From NCBI RefSeq assembly GCF_004322705.1, contig NZ_SIZZ01000002.1, forward strand, positions 682,001 to 746,000: DNA of 64,000 bases, given 5' to 3'. The notes beneath the pieces were generated by a model that ran no database searches, was not told where the DNA came from, and saw only the letters and a program-made list of their open reading frames with translations. The DNA comes from Dyella terrae (GTDB lineage: Bacteria; Pseudomonadota; Gammaproteobacteria; Xanthomonadales; Rhodanobacteraceae). Below are positions 51,462 to 61,795 of the stretch, piece by piece. The stretch's first letter is position 1; every line of letters starts with the position of its first letter. Made by a program: the position numbers and the translations under genes.

Positions 51462-53120
51462 TCAGATCATCTGGTGCGCGGCGGTGTCGCCTTCACTGCC
51501 CGGGACGCGCGCTGGCGGGGTAAGCACGAGTCGAAAGCAACTGCCGCCGCCGGCAACGCGCACGTATTCGAGCCCGGCCTGGTTCGCTTCTGCCATCTGG
51601 CGCGCGAGATAGAGGCCCAGACCCGTGCCGTACTCGTGCGTGGTGTAGAACGGCTCGAAGATCTGCGCGGCCACCTTTGGCGCAATGCCTGGGCCACGAT
51701 CGATCACTTCGAGAATGGGCACGCCGTGCTCGCCATGGCGGGCCACCACCATCACGCGCGCCGGTTCGCCCGGCATGCGGCCATAGCGCAGCGCATTCTG
51801 GACGAGGTTCCACACGACCTGCTGCAACTGTTGCGGATCGGCCACGGCCGCCACAGGCTCGCTCCCGTTGGTGATCACGCGCAGGGTGTCGTTTCCGAGG
51901 TCGTTGCCCTGGCGGTATTCGTCGACGAAGGATTGCGACCAGCGCCCCAGGTCCAGCGTCTCCGGCCGCGAACGTTCGCGACGCGACAGCTGCAGGATGT
52001 TCTCGATGATCTCGTTCAGGCGCACGCAGTGGTTGTTGATGATCTCCACCATGCGCTGGTCGGTGGCGCCCAGATCCTGCGATTCGGCAAGCAGCTGCGC
52101 GGAGTAGCGGATCGCGGCCAGCGGGTTGCGGATTTCGTGGGCGATGGAGGCGGAGAGGCGACCCAGTGAGCTCAGGGTGAGTTCTTCGGCACGACGTGAC
52201 AGCAGCGAGGTGTCGTCAAGGAAGATCAGCACGTGCGAATCGTCGTTCGGCGCCAGCCGGCTGAAGCGCGGTACGACTTCGGGCACGCCGTCGGCCAGCT
52301 GCGTCGCCGTTTCGTCGAGCTTGCCGGAAGTGATCCAGTGGTAAAGGCGGCGCGACAGCTCAGGCGCCACGCGGCCCAGGTCGCGCTGATCGGCCGTGGG
52401 ATTGCCCAGCAGCATCCAGGCCGATTCATTGATCTGGTGAATGCGGTTGGCGTCGTCAACCAGCAGCACGCCGGTCTTCATGCGGCGGATGATCAGCTCG
52501 TTGACTTGCGCCAGGTTGGCCAGGTCGATGCTGCGCTGTTCGGCCAGTGCTTCGGTGGCCCGGAGCTGGCGGCTGAGCACGTAACACAGCATCGTGATGG
52601 CGAAGTAGGCCAGGCCGAACAGGCCCGACTCCAACATCTGCCGATCGTTGGTGATGCTGTCCTGGGGCACCGACACCAGCGAGTGGCCGAGCATGCCCAG
52701 CGTCGCCAGGGCCGCGAAAAAGAGGGCGAGCCGCAAGGGCAGCAACAGTGCGCCGGCCGCGAGATTCACCGCGAGCATCATGGCGATGCCGATGCGGGCA
52801 TCCTGCATGGCGCTGATGGCCAGCACCGCGACGACAATGTCGACCACCAGGGACGCCGAGGTCACCAGCTTGGTCCAGGGCATGGTCCGGCGCGTCAGTG
52901 CCGCCGCGACGACCGCGAACGCCAGGTAGGCGAGGGCGACGATGCGCGCGAAATCCGCATCCACCATCCGGGGCCAGCCCAGCGCCGGCGGGCTGAAGGC
53001 CAGGCCGACGTAAACCAGGGCCTGCGCCAGCCGGAAGTAATTGAGGAAGAACAGTTCGTGCCTGACGGCTTCCGGGGGTGTCGGGGGCTGGAGGAAGGCG
53101 GGCGGCGTCGAATTTGGCAC
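51462..53120 (-). CDS. pilS: Type IV pilus sensor histidine kinase PilS
   Basis: Membrane kinase of 552 aa. GTG 53120 (VPNSTPPAFLQPP) is chosen; the longer frame upstream translates REP repeats. It has about six N-terminal helices (YFRLAQALVYVGLAF to TMLCYVLSRQL), a PAS-like domain (VLLVDDANRIHQINESAWMLL), and the HisKA box SIAHEIRNPLAAIRYS. The ATPase has VWNLVQNALRYG, VIDRGPGIAP and GTGLGLYLARQMAE. PilS monitors pilin level in the membrane and controls PilR. Xanthomonad gene order supports the name. Confidence 0.92.
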   Translation of the reverse strand: MPNSTPPAFLQPPTPPEAVRHELFFLNYFRLAQALVYVGLAFSPPALGWPRMVDADFARIVALAYLAFAVVAAALTRRTMPWTKLVTSASLVVDIVVAVLAISAMQDARIGIAMMLAVNLAAGALLLPLRLALFFAALATLGMLGHSLVSVPQDSITNDRQMLESGLFGLAYFAITMLCYVLSRQLRATEALAEQRSIDLANLAQVNELIIRRMKTGVLLVDDANRIHQINESAWMLLGNPTADQRDLGRVAPELSRRLYHWITSGKLDETATQLADGVPEVVPRFSRLAPNDDSHVLIFLDDTSLLSRRAEELTLSSLGRLSASIAHEIRNPLAAIRYSAQLLAESQDLGATDQRMVEIINNHCVRLNEIIENILQLSRRERSRPETLDLGRWSQSFVDEYRQGNDLGNDTLRVITNGSEPVAAVADPQQLQQVVWNLVQNALRYGRMPGEPARVMVVARHGEHGVPILEVIDRGPGIAPKVAAQIFEPFYTTHEYGTGLGLYLARQMAEANQAGLEYVRVAGGGSCFRLVLTPPARVPGSEGDTAAHQMI

Positions 53121-53177
53121 GTGGGGGCCCCTGGTTGGCTGAGGGGCAGTGTAGGGATGAGGGTGGGGCCCCGGGAA

Positions 53178-53588
53178 GCCGCCCGCTTCGCGGGCTGTGA
53201 AGCCGGCGGCTGGCGCCGCCTGTGGGGTCGCGCCTTTGGCGCTGTGAACAGTAAACGGTAAGAGCAAAGCGGACGGTTACCCGGGCCCGCTCTCCCTGTT
53301 CACCGTTTACAGCCCGCGCAGCGGGCGACACCACACGGCGCGCCAGCGCCCCCTCAGGGGTGTCGCGCCTTTGGCGCTGTGAACGGTAAACGGTAAGAGC
53401 AAAGCGGACGGTTACCCGGGTCCGCTCTCCCTATTCACCATTCACAGCTCCGCACAGCGGGCGGCCCCACAGGGCGCGCCAGCGCCCGAATTCACCCGCC
53501 AAGGTTCCGAAAACCCTCCGCTTTTCATCCGTTTACCGTTCACAGCCACGCGCAGCGTGGCGTCTTTACAGGGTGCGCAGCACCCGAA
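53178..53588. repeat. Dense REP/REPIN-like palindrome cluster (cluster 2)
   Basis: About ten hairpin units with the head TTYACAG (or its reverse complement CTGTRAA) next to GC-rich stems with GCA- or TTT-type loops, in both orientations. Two larger inverted structures stand out: arms 53241-53257 with 53297-53313, and arms 53376-53392 with 53432-53448. These belong to a tandem direct repeat with period 135 (87 bases from 53227 against 53362, about five substitutions). Paired inverted REPs around a spacer are the REPIN form. The stretch lies between pilS and sucC. Confidence 0.75.
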
Positions 53589-53790
53589 CCCCCGCGTGCC
53601 GAAGCGGCCAAAGCCCTTTCCATCCCCGCCCGTATCCGCGAAAATAGGCGGCCGTATTGCGCAGTTCTCGTCATGTCAGGCATGGCGGCCGCGCACTGCA
53701 TGCCGGCAGCGTGTTTTCGCCGTCCGCTCCCCATGCCCGTCCCTCGCGGGGCGCGGTTGCCATGTTTTCCCCGTTCGCTCGAGGTATCGA

Positions 53791-54954
53791 ATGAATTTCC
53801 ACGAGTACCAGGCTAAAGAACTGTTCGCGCAGTACGGCATTGCCGTGCCGCCGGGCAAGATTGCCAACTCTCCCGACGCCGCTGTCGACGCCGCCAAGGC
53901 GCTCGGCGGTTCCCAATGGATGGTCAAGGCGCAGATCCACGCCGGTGGCCGCGGCAAGGCCGGTGGCGTCAAGTTCTGCAAGAGCCTCGATGACGTCCGC
54001 GCTGCCGCCAAGGGCATGCTCGGCACCAACATGGAAACCTACCAGTCCGCTGGCCGTGCGCTGCCGGTGAACCTGGTCCTGGTGACCGATGCCACCAACA
54101 TCGCCAAGGAACTGTACCTGTCGATCCTGGTGGATCGCGACACCAAGTCGGTGTCCTTCATCGCCTCCAAGCACGGTGGCGTGGATATCGAGCAGGTTGC
54201 CAAGGACACGCCCGAAGACATCCACACCATCGTGGTGGATTTCGTCGAAGGCCTGCAGCCGTACCAGTGCCGCCAGCTCGGCTTCGCCATGGACCTCAAC
54301 GCGAAGCAGGTCGGCCAGCTGACCAAGATCATGCTGGGCCTGTACAAGCTCTTCAATGAGAAGGACCTGTCGCTGGTTGAGCTGAACCCGCTCGCCATCC
54401 TCGAAGACGGCAACCTCGCCGCCCTCGACGGCAAGGTCAACTCCGACGACAACGCCGAATTCCGTCACGCCGACCTGGCCGCCATGCGCGACCTGAGCCA
54501 GGAAGACGCGGCCGAGGCGGCTGCCGTGCAGCACAACCTCAACTACGTGACCATGGACGGCACCATCGGCTGCATGGTCAACGGCGCCGGTCTGGCCATG
54601 GCCACCATGGACGTCATCAAGCTGGCAGGCGGCGAGCCGGCCAACTTCCTGGACGTGGGTGGCGGCGCCACCAAGGAGCGCGTCACCGAGGCGTTCAAGC
54701 TGATCCTTTCCTCCGACAAGGTGAAGGCCATCCTGGTCAACATCTTTGGCGGCATCGTGCGTTGCGACCTGATCGCCGAGGGCATCATTGCCGCGGTGAA
54801 GGAAGTGGGCCTGACCATCCCGGTCGTGGTTCGCCTCCAGGGCACCAACGTGGAGCTGGGCCGCGAGCTGCTGGCCAACTCCGGTCTGGCGATCACGCCG
54901 GCCGACGACCTCAACGATGCGGCGCAGAAAGCCGTGGCTGCGGCCAAGGCCTGA
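53791..54954 (+). CDS. sucC: Succinyl-CoA synthetase beta subunit (ADP-forming)
   Basis: TCA-cycle enzyme subunit giving substrate-level ATP. 387 aa starting [17 protein letters not shown] with GAGG seven bases before. ATP-grasp domain ([17 protein letters not shown]), Mg/ATP residues in LVELNPLAI, and the C-terminal [16 protein letters not shown] and [16 protein letters not shown]. An upstream in-frame extension to 53557 is non-family sequence. Followed by sucD after 14 bases. The bases between 53589 and 53790 may hold the operon promoter, which I could not define. Confidence 0.98.
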   Translation: MNFHEYQAKELFAQYGIAVPPGKIANSPDAAVDAAKALGGSQWMVKAQIHAGGRGKAGGVKFCKSLDDVRAAAKGMLGTNMETYQSAGRALPVNLVLVTDATNIAKELYLSILVDRDTKSVSFIASKHGGVDIEQVAKDTPEDIHTIVVDFVEGLQPYQCRQLGFAMDLNAKQVGQLTKIMLGLYKLFNEKDLSLVELNPLAILEDGNLAALDGKVNSDDNAEFRHADLAAMRDLSQEDAAEAAAVQHNLNYVTMDGTIGCMVNGAGLAMATMDVIKLAGGEPANFLDVGGGATKERVTEAFKLILSSDKVKAILVNIFGGIVRCDLIAEGIIAAVKEVGLTIPVVVRLQGTNVELGRELLANSGLAITPADDLNDAAQKAVAAAKA

Positions 54955-54968
54955 GGAGCAATTGAATC

Positions 54969-55844
<876 letters not shown>

Positions 55845-55864
55845 TACCTGCCAGCCGGGTACTG

Positions 55865-55893
55865 AAAAGGCCGCGCATGTCGCGGCCTTTTTT
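55865..55893 (+). terminator. Rho-independent terminator of sucCD
   Basis: AAAAGGCCGCG (55865-55875), loop CATGT, CGCGGCCTTTTTT: perfect 11-bp stem with T-run. Confidence 0.92.
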
Positions 55894-56196
55894 GTGCCTG
55901 CCCACCGAAGAGTGCGCATGAAAGGCAGGTATGGCGGCGGGCGGAGCAAAACCGCAACGTCGCGACGGTGCACGCCGTGAGGCGCCGTCCATGGCTCTCA
56001 ACTTTGCCGAATGCGTCCCGGCTCGTTGCGTCGGAAGTGCATTGCAATGCATCGAACCAGGATCTCACGAACGAGGTTCTGCCGATGTCGAGCGATGGGA
56101 GGCCGCCATGGGGGTAGTCGGCGTGTCCCGCGACGAGCACCATCCCCCGGGGAAACGCCGGCTGCGATGATGCCCCGGGGGTTTGCCGGCTTCACG
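55894..56196. other. Intergenic stretch between sucD and fimbrial adhesin 2
   Basis: No gene is supported. It contains a perfect 14-base palindrome TGCATTGCAATGCA (56038-56051). A large inverted pair, CCCCCGGGG (56144-56152) with CCCCGGGGG (56173-56181), lies 16 bases beyond the adhesin stop and could stabilise or end the fimbrial transcript, though no T-run follows. Confidence 0.5.
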
Positions 56197-57282
56197 CTAC
56201 TCATAGCTCATGGACAAGACCATGGCACTGTCGGCGGTGCCCATCATGGCGTTGCCGCCGGTTCTGTAATAGCGCGCCCGCAAGGGAATCGTCGTGTCAC
56301 TGGACGAGTGCGTATCAAAGAACTCGCCCAGGGCAACGGGCTGGTCGGATGCATTGGTGACCTGAATGCCGTAGCCTTTTGCGCCAGATGACGCTGCCAG
56401 GCCAATGATGCCTTCTGCAGAATTGATCGCCGGAATGCCAGGGGCCGGGTCCAGTCGGTAGCGGATGCTGCCCAGGCCTGAATTACACGACTCGACCTTG
56501 ATATCGAAGTCCGCGCTGTCGCCGACGGAGCCTGGAGTCTTCAGGTCGTGCACGCTGCTATCTCGCATCGTCACGTTCACGTCTGAAGTCTTGCAGGATA
56601 AGCCTACAAAAGTCGGCTCACCCATGGACCCCAGGGTGATACCTCCCTCGTACCCGTCTCGATCCCAATGCGTGTGCACAGTGGCTAAGCCGACGCCAGT
56701 TTTATGGGCAAGCTTCCCGCCTGTCACGGGGCCATATTTGACAAGGGCGATGGTGGTTCGGAGGCCAATGGGGACGTCCGTCATGTCCTGCGGCGCGGTC
56801 CATTTTGTGATGACGGTGTAAACGTCGTTGACAGGTATGCCTTCTGGTTCAGGGGTGTCAATCCATCGATCGGCCACGAATGCCTGCGCTCCCAACACGT
56901 ACCCCACACCATCAACAGCGGTCTGGTAGACCATTCGACCATTGCTCATGAATCCTGTGGGGATATAACCAGACATTTTGAGCCACACGCTTTCGCCTGC
57001 CTTGAACGAACACCTCCACACGTCCATTCCAAATGGTGTCATCGGCGAGAACGGCGTCAGTTGCGTACCTATGGGGGCATCTCTTGGCATGACGTGGGCC
57101 TCGCTGCCAAGGTCCGGACCTTGCCCTTCGGTGGTTTGTCTTTCGCATGTCGCCTCTGCATGCGAAGTCAGAGGTGCCAGCAACGCGAAGGCCACCAGCA
57201 GCCACGTCGTCAAGGCACGCCAAACGATGCGATGACGCGTGCCCATCTTCGCGTTATCCCGCGGATTCAAACTCAAACTCAT
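56197..57282 (-). CDS. Fimbrial tip adhesin-like protein 2
   Basis: 361 aa from ATG 57282 (ATG 57246 is a possible shorter start; both lack a strong site). A long basic n-region and hydrophobic stretch (TTWLLVAFALLAPLTSHAEA) form the signal peptide. The pattern is that of two-domain FimH-type adhesins: an N-terminal lectin-like half starting MPRDAPIGTQLTPFS with paired cysteines, then a pilin domain (SCKTSDVNVTMRDSSV) ending IPLRARYYRT and DSAMVLSMSYE, the donor-strand region. Paralogue of the gene at 57638-58711. Last gene of the fimbrial operon. Ligand unknown. Confidence 0.85.
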   Translation of the reverse strand: MSLSLNPRDNAKMGTRHRIVWRALTTWLLVAFALLAPLTSHAEATCERQTTEGQGPDLGSEAHVMPRDAPIGTQLTPFSPMTPFGMDVWRCSFKAGESVWLKMSGYIPTGFMSNGRMVYQTAVDGVGYVLGAQAFVADRWIDTPEPEGIPVNDVYTVITKWTAPQDMTDVPIGLRTTIALVKYGPVTGGKLAHKTGVGLATVHTHWDRDGYEGGITLGSMGEPTFVGLSCKTSDVNVTMRDSSVHDLKTPGSVGDSADFDIKVESCNSGLGSIRYRLDPAPGIPAINSAEGIIGLAASSGAKGYGIQVTNASDQPVALGEFFDTHSSSDTTIPLRARYYRTGGNAMMGTADSAMVLSMSYE

Positions 57283-57508
57283 GGTGTTCTCTGGCATGGT
57301 GATTCGTGGCTGTGAATGGAGGACGATCCGGATATCCGGCCATGACATGCGCAATTGTTCGTGCATTGGCATGGCGCGGTCGCGGCGATCAGAGCGATCC
57401 CGATCCGGCACCGGGCACGGGATGTTCCCTGCGGGTGCAACGCCGAAGCGGAGACGTGTCGACAGTCTCCCCACCCATGACAGCCTGGCCGTCAAGGAGC
57501 TTCCTGCA

Positions 57509-57622
57509 CTACTCATGGCTCACGGTGAATCATCGAGCTGTCCGCTGTGCCGGGTGCGATCGGGCCGCTGGTTCGGTAATGGCGCGCTCTCAAGGGAATG
57601 ACCGTCACACTGCGTTGGCGCC
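57509..57622 (-). pseudogene. C-terminal relic of a fimbrial adhesin gene
   Basis: Reading the minus strand, the codons give SVTVIPLRARHYRTSG then GTADSSM, very close to the end of adhesin 2 (TTIPLRARYYRTGG, GTADSAM). After ATG 57533 the frame slips by one base; the next frame reads FTVSHE and TAG at 57509-57511, as expected for the lost C-terminus. No N-terminal part is present. It lies between the two intact adhesin genes, directly after the stop of adhesin 1, and is best explained as debris of a third tandem copy. Confidence 0.8.
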
Positions 57623-57637
57623 ACCCGGTGCGTGCAG

Positions 57638-58711
57638 CTACAGGTAATCAAGCGTGAAGACCATCTGCGAGTCTGCCTGTCCGCCGCGAACCGATGGGCT
57701 CAGCATCACATAGGCAGCGCGCAACGGGATGCTGAGCTGGCCGCCCTTCGATGCGTCATAGCCGGAGGCGCCCAGGGGCGTGCCAAACGGTACAAGGCTC
57801 TCATCCGGCTTCGTCACCTGTACGCCGACGCCTTGCGCGGATGACGCGGTGCTCAGCCCTGCAATGCCACGCCCGGAGTCGATCGCGTCAATGCCGGGCG
57901 CAGGATCGATGCGGTACTGGATGCCAGCCATGCCCGACGAGCATCCTGTCAGGTCAATCTGGAAATCCGTGGCCGTCGATCGTGATCCCACGCCGGAAAA
58001 GCTGCTGGTACCGTGTTCGCCAAGATTCACGTTGACGTCGCTGGAACTGCAGCCGCGGGAAACAAAGGTGGGTCCACCGGAGGCAAGGATATTGACCTCC
58101 CGCACAATGGTCTTTGTGTAGGAGCCTCGCATGGCCGCTTTTGCCACGACTCCGGTCAACTGGACCTTTCCACCGGCAATGGGGCCCGTTTTGACCAGTG
58201 CGAACTCGGCGCGGGCACCAAAAGTGTAGGTGCCGTTGTCACCGATATAGTGACCGCCGAGGAAGAGCCACGCGGCGCCGATCTTGTCGGCATAACCGTT
58301 CCAGCCCGAGTGGAGGTAGCCCTCGGCGCGCATGACCAGTCCTACTCCTTCGACATTGGTTTTGAAGGCGACATAGCCGTCCGCGAATGTGCCGCTGGGG
58401 ATCAGTTCGACGCGCATGACGGGCTCGATCATGGTGGGCCAGTCGTTGTCGCTGCACTTCCAGAGCGACGTGCTCAGCGTCGTCATCGAACTGAACGAGG
58501 TCAGGAAAGTGCCCACAGGCGCGTCCCGCGAAACCGCGATATTCCCCGACGGAATGTTCAACGTGTAGGAGCTTGCCGCCGGTGAGCCGCAGCTGATGTC
58601 CGCGTGTGCGCCTAAGCTCATCAGGGACAGTGCGCCCAGGCACGCAAGGCGTCGAACACGCCGAAGCCGGCGTATGCCTTGCGAGACAAATGAGGGGATC
58701 TGATCGTTCAC
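57638..58711 (-). CDS. Fimbrial tip adhesin-like protein 1
   Basis: 357 aa from GTG 58711, with AAGGA seven bases upstream. Basic n-region (RRLRRVRRL) and hydrophobic core ending LGAHA give a signal peptide. The N-terminal half contains VSRDAPVGTFLTSFSSM with cysteines, and the C-terminal pilin domain contains GCSSSDVNVNLGEHG, QYRIDPAPGI and the terminal DSQMVFTLDYL. Same architecture as adhesin 2 with moderate divergence, mostly in the N-terminal receptor-binding half. Assembled at the fimbrial tip by the adjacent usher and chaperone (inferred). Confidence 0.88.
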   Translation of the reverse strand: MNDQIPSFVSQGIRRLRRVRRLACLGALSLMSLGAHADISCGSPAASSYTLNIPSGNIAVSRDAPVGTFLTSFSSMTTLSTSLWKCSDNDWPTMIEPVMRVELIPSGTFADGYVAFKTNVEGVGLVMRAEGYLHSGWNGYADKIGAAWLFLGGHYIGDNGTYTFGARAEFALVKTGPIAGGKVQLTGVVAKAAMRGSYTKTIVREVNILASGGPTFVSRGCSSSDVNVNLGEHGTSSFSGVGSRSTATDFQIDLTGCSSGMAGIQYRIDPAPGIDAIDSGRGIAGLSTASSAQGVGVQVTKPDESLVPFGTPLGASGYDASKGGQLSIPLRAAYVMLSPSVRGGQADSQMVFTLDYL

Positions 58712-58761
58712 CGGGGTATCCTTCTGCGATTCATGGGCTGCGGCCCATCGAAAGCCATCCG

Positions 58762-58931
58762 CTACTCATAGGAAAGGGTCTGGATGACCTGGCTGTTTAT
58801 GGTGTGAGCTGAGTTCCAATGGGTGCATCTCTTGGGAGGGTTAAGCCAGCGGCTCCGATATCCAGAGCAACATCGGCGTTTGAGTCCGGGCATTTCGCAT
58901 TGGCCTGCCATGTCAGAGCAACCAGAGACAT
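58762..58931 (-). pseudogene. Collapsed adhesin gene: N-terminus joined to last codons
   Basis: The minus strand from ATG 58931 reads MSLVALTWQANAKC through LPRDAPIGTQLTP and stops (TAA at 58797-58799). That matches the mature start of adhesin 2 (MPRDAPIGTQLTP). Immediately after, in another frame, come NSQVIQTLSYE and TAG at 58762, the usual adhesin C-terminus. About 300 codons between are missing, so this is an internally deleted relic. A further frameshift upstream disconnects an Arg-rich start at about 58980 with a good AAGGAGAGG. It lies between usher and adhesin 1. Confidence 0.8.
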
Positions 58932-59049
58932 GAGTCTAAAAACCAGCTACGTCCTCTCCTTAGGTGCCGACGACGATTCATGGACAGCCTCTTGGTCTGA
59001 GGATCAGAGTGAGCCATGGAGACGTCATGGATGCATTCCTGTTTCAGCA

Positions 59050-61731
59050 TCACAGCGCAGCCCATTCCGGGGTGCTGACCTCAACGCGTTGGTGGTCTTC
59101 CTGTTGAGTGGCCGAGGATCTAGTGACATTCGTCGCGTTGATTGAACTCGAGTCGGCTTCGCAGACCACATCAATGGATGTCCAGTCGCTGTCCGTCGTA
59201 CTGGAGTCAAGTGAATAGGGCACATGGCAGCGCTGTGAGGTTTCCGCGCCCCACTGAATCAGCAGGCGACCTTGCAGTTGTTCCGTTCGCACGTAGATCT
59301 GTCCGCCCTGTCCAACCATGCCGGCATCGGCGCCCGATTCATCGAACACCTGCGCGCCAAACGGGAGTGGTTCACCATTGGCCTGCCGTGATCGAATGAG
59401 CAGCGCGCGGCCACCCATCCGATCGAAGCGAGCTGCCACGATCGCGCCGGCGCGCGGCGTCACCTGCGTGCGCGTGGACTCGAATTCCGATCCGTGCGGC
59501 AGGCGACGTGTATCCAGCGACACTTCGTTATGTCGATACGGCGTCAGTCCTGAAATGACCGCGTAGCCACGGCGGTCCACGCGGCTGCTGCCATTGATGC
59601 GCGCGCCTTCCGCGCCCTTCGCCTCCACGACGGCCATCGTTTCACCCAGCTGCCTGGCAAGCGTCACGCCTCCGCGATGAAAGACGACGCCACCCGACGC
59701 CGATGCTGAGGTCTGCCTTGTGCGCGCACCGTACGTATGGCTTGCGCCAAGATTGGCATACGGCGCGGTCCACGACAGATTGCCACCAAGCGTCCGGCGA
59801 AGCGGCTCGCCTTTCGTGGCGGAAGCCTGGAGTCCGAAGTTGACCTGGCGTTCTTTGCCCAGTGCGCCAAACATGCCCGCGCGCCCGCTGTACACGCCAC
59901 GAGCATCGCGGGTGATGCTCGTATTGAGCGACGGCATGTTCGGCGAACCCAGGGGAACGCTCATGGACAGGTGGTACTGGTTGTCCTTTCGACCATTGGG
60001 CAGCAACGTGCGGCTTGCGGAAAGGTTGATGCCGGTTCGCCTGATTTGCGTCGAATACCCTGCCTGGAACGTGGTGTGTCGTTCGTACGATGCCCTGCCG
60101 CGCTGGTGGCTGGCCGTCAGGTAGAAGGAACCCTTGGGTAACGGCTGGTTGATGTTGACCTGGATTTGCGACCTGGGTCTGCCTGAACCCGAGGGAGAGA
60201 TCTGATGGATTCTCGCTTTCAGCTGTTCGCGCCAGGCCACGGCCTCGCTGAGCGGAAGAAAGCGATCGCTTGTATACCGATAGCTGGCCACCGTGAACTG
60301 CGTGCGCGTGGAAGGCACGGTCTTGGCATAACCCAGGCGCAGGCTATAACCACCCTGATCGGGCAGTCCGGGCAGACTGGCTTTTGCACCCGTGAGGTCG
60401 AACGACAGTGCGCCAGCCGCCGTATTGAAGGCGGCGCCCAGCAAGACGCTTCGGTAACCACCGTCGTGCGTTGCCTGGATGCCACCATAGGCTGTGACGC
60501 TGTTGCTCACGCCGCGCTGAAGCGTGCCCTCCAGCAAGTATGGGGCCTTGTCAGCGCGTTGCGAGCGTAGCTGGCCCGCTGTCACTTCGAAACGGGTGTT
60601 GCCGGGTCTCAGCAATTGCGGAGCGGACGCGAACGGCACCGTGAAAGTGTGGAACCGACCATCTGACTCGGTCACCGTCACCAGCAGATCGCTACCCTGG
60701 CCGGTGGGATAGAGATCGTCGATCTCGAAGGCGCCCGGCGCCACGGTTTGTTCGTGCAGCAGATATCCGTTCTGCTCGATGGTGACGCGTGCCTGGGTCT
60801 GCGCCACGCCACGCACAACGGGAGCGTAGCCATTTTGCGAGTCCGGCAACATGCGCGTATCGGAGCGGACGTTGACGCCCCGTACAGCCGTGCTGGGAAG
60901 CAGCTGGCCTGAACTGAAGGTGTCGCCTACCGTGAGCTGCGCGCGCCACGGCGTGATGTCGTGCTGCGCCTGCAGTCCGATGCCCTGCACTTTGGTCGGG
61001 CGCCCGCTTTGCCACTGGGCCGAGGCGCGATGGCGGACGCGCCAGCCGCCGACATTCAAGCCGTTATTGAGGCCGACATAGACGCTGTCTGTCTGCTGGC
61101 GTTTGGCGCCGGGAGCAGCGTGGGTGTCCTCGGAACGATAGGCGTGTGCGCTGTATCCGATCGAGCCCGATACCGTGCCGCGATCCCACAGCGACGGCGC
61201 CACGTAGCCACGCGCCTGTCGCTTCATGTTGACCTGCGGCACGCTCAGGTCAAGCTGGAGCGTGTTCGGGTCATAAGTGGCGAAGGCACCCGGCACGACC
61301 TGGTCAACGGAGGCGCAGTGTCGGTCATCCTCGCCGTCTTCGTTCGCTGGCAGATCGATGCCGAACTGCAGCAGCTGCTCCATGCGGAAGCATGCCGTCG
61401 CCGAAAGCCCCTGCGTGGCCGCGTGGAACTGGATTTCCTGTCGCGAATGCGACGTGCCATTGACGCGCACGTCGACACGGTAAGCGCCTGGCGAGACGAA
61501 GTTCTGCCGCGCGTAGCGCGACAGGTCGATGGACGAGCCCGTGAAGCTGGAACTGAATTCAATCTCTGTCAGGTCGTTGGGTCCGGCCAGCGATGGGCTC
61601 GCGTCATTGGCGGCGCTCCACGCCGGTGCCGCCGCTACCGACAACAGCGTGGCAACGAACAGGCGCCTGCGGCTCAGTGCGGACAGGGGATGGTCGGTTG
61701 CCAGGGGCGTGGATTGGCTAGCGTGGTTCAT
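59050..61731 (-). CDS. Fimbrial outer-membrane usher
   Basis: 893 aa from ATG 61731; an in-frame extension runs into the chaperone gene. Signal peptide (RRRLFVATLLSVAAAPAWS). N-terminal chaperone-binding domain with FSSSFTGSSIDLSRYARQN, then the 24-strand barrel, plug (VTESDGRFHTFTVPFASAPQLLRPGNTRFEV) and C-terminal domains (GGRALLIRSRQANGEPLPFGAQVFDESG, GQIYVRTEQLQGRLLIQWG). Exports and orders pilus subunits. It follows the chaperone by 64 bases and precedes the adhesin array. No disruption seen. Confidence 0.94.
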   Translation of the reverse strand: MNHASQSTPLATDHPLSALSRRRLFVATLLSVAAAPAWSAANDASPSLAGPNDLTEIEFSSSFTGSSIDLSRYARQNFVSPGAYRVDVRVNGTSHSRQEIQFHAATQGLSATACFRMEQLLQFGIDLPANEDGEDDRHCASVDQVVPGAFATYDPNTLQLDLSVPQVNMKRQARGYVAPSLWDRGTVSGSIGYSAHAYRSEDTHAAPGAKRQQTDSVYVGLNNGLNVGGWRVRHRASAQWQSGRPTKVQGIGLQAQHDITPWRAQLTVGDTFSSGQLLPSTAVRGVNVRSDTRMLPDSQNGYAPVVRGVAQTQARVTIEQNGYLLHEQTVAPGAFEIDDLYPTGQGSDLLVTVTESDGRFHTFTVPFASAPQLLRPGNTRFEVTAGQLRSQRADKAPYLLEGTLQRGVSNSVTAYGGIQATHDGGYRSVLLGAAFNTAAGALSFDLTGAKASLPGLPDQGGYSLRLGYAKTVPSTRTQFTVASYRYTSDRFLPLSEAVAWREQLKARIHQISPSGSGRPRSQIQVNINQPLPKGSFYLTASHQRGRASYERHTTFQAGYSTQIRRTGINLSASRTLLPNGRKDNQYHLSMSVPLGSPNMPSLNTSITRDARGVYSGRAGMFGALGKERQVNFGLQASATKGEPLRRTLGGNLSWTAPYANLGASHTYGARTRQTSASASGGVVFHRGGVTLARQLGETMAVVEAKGAEGARINGSSRVDRRGYAVISGLTPYRHNEVSLDTRRLPHGSEFESTRTQVTPRAGAIVAARFDRMGGRALLIRSRQANGEPLPFGAQVFDESGADAGMVGQGGQIYVRTEQLQGRLLIQWGAETSQRCHVPYSLDSSTTDSDWTSIDVVCEADSSSINATNVTRSSATQQEDHQRVEVSTPEWAAL

Positions 61732-61795
61732 GGCTTGGCGGTGTTCCTGGAGCTTTATGCCCGGCTTCGCAGACAGGCATCGGGCGATGGGTGAG

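Noticed and set aside
53178-53588. CRISPR array
   Set aside because: Units occur in both orientations with irregular spacing and variable stems, and there are no uniform spacers or cas genes; REP/REPIN is the better reading.
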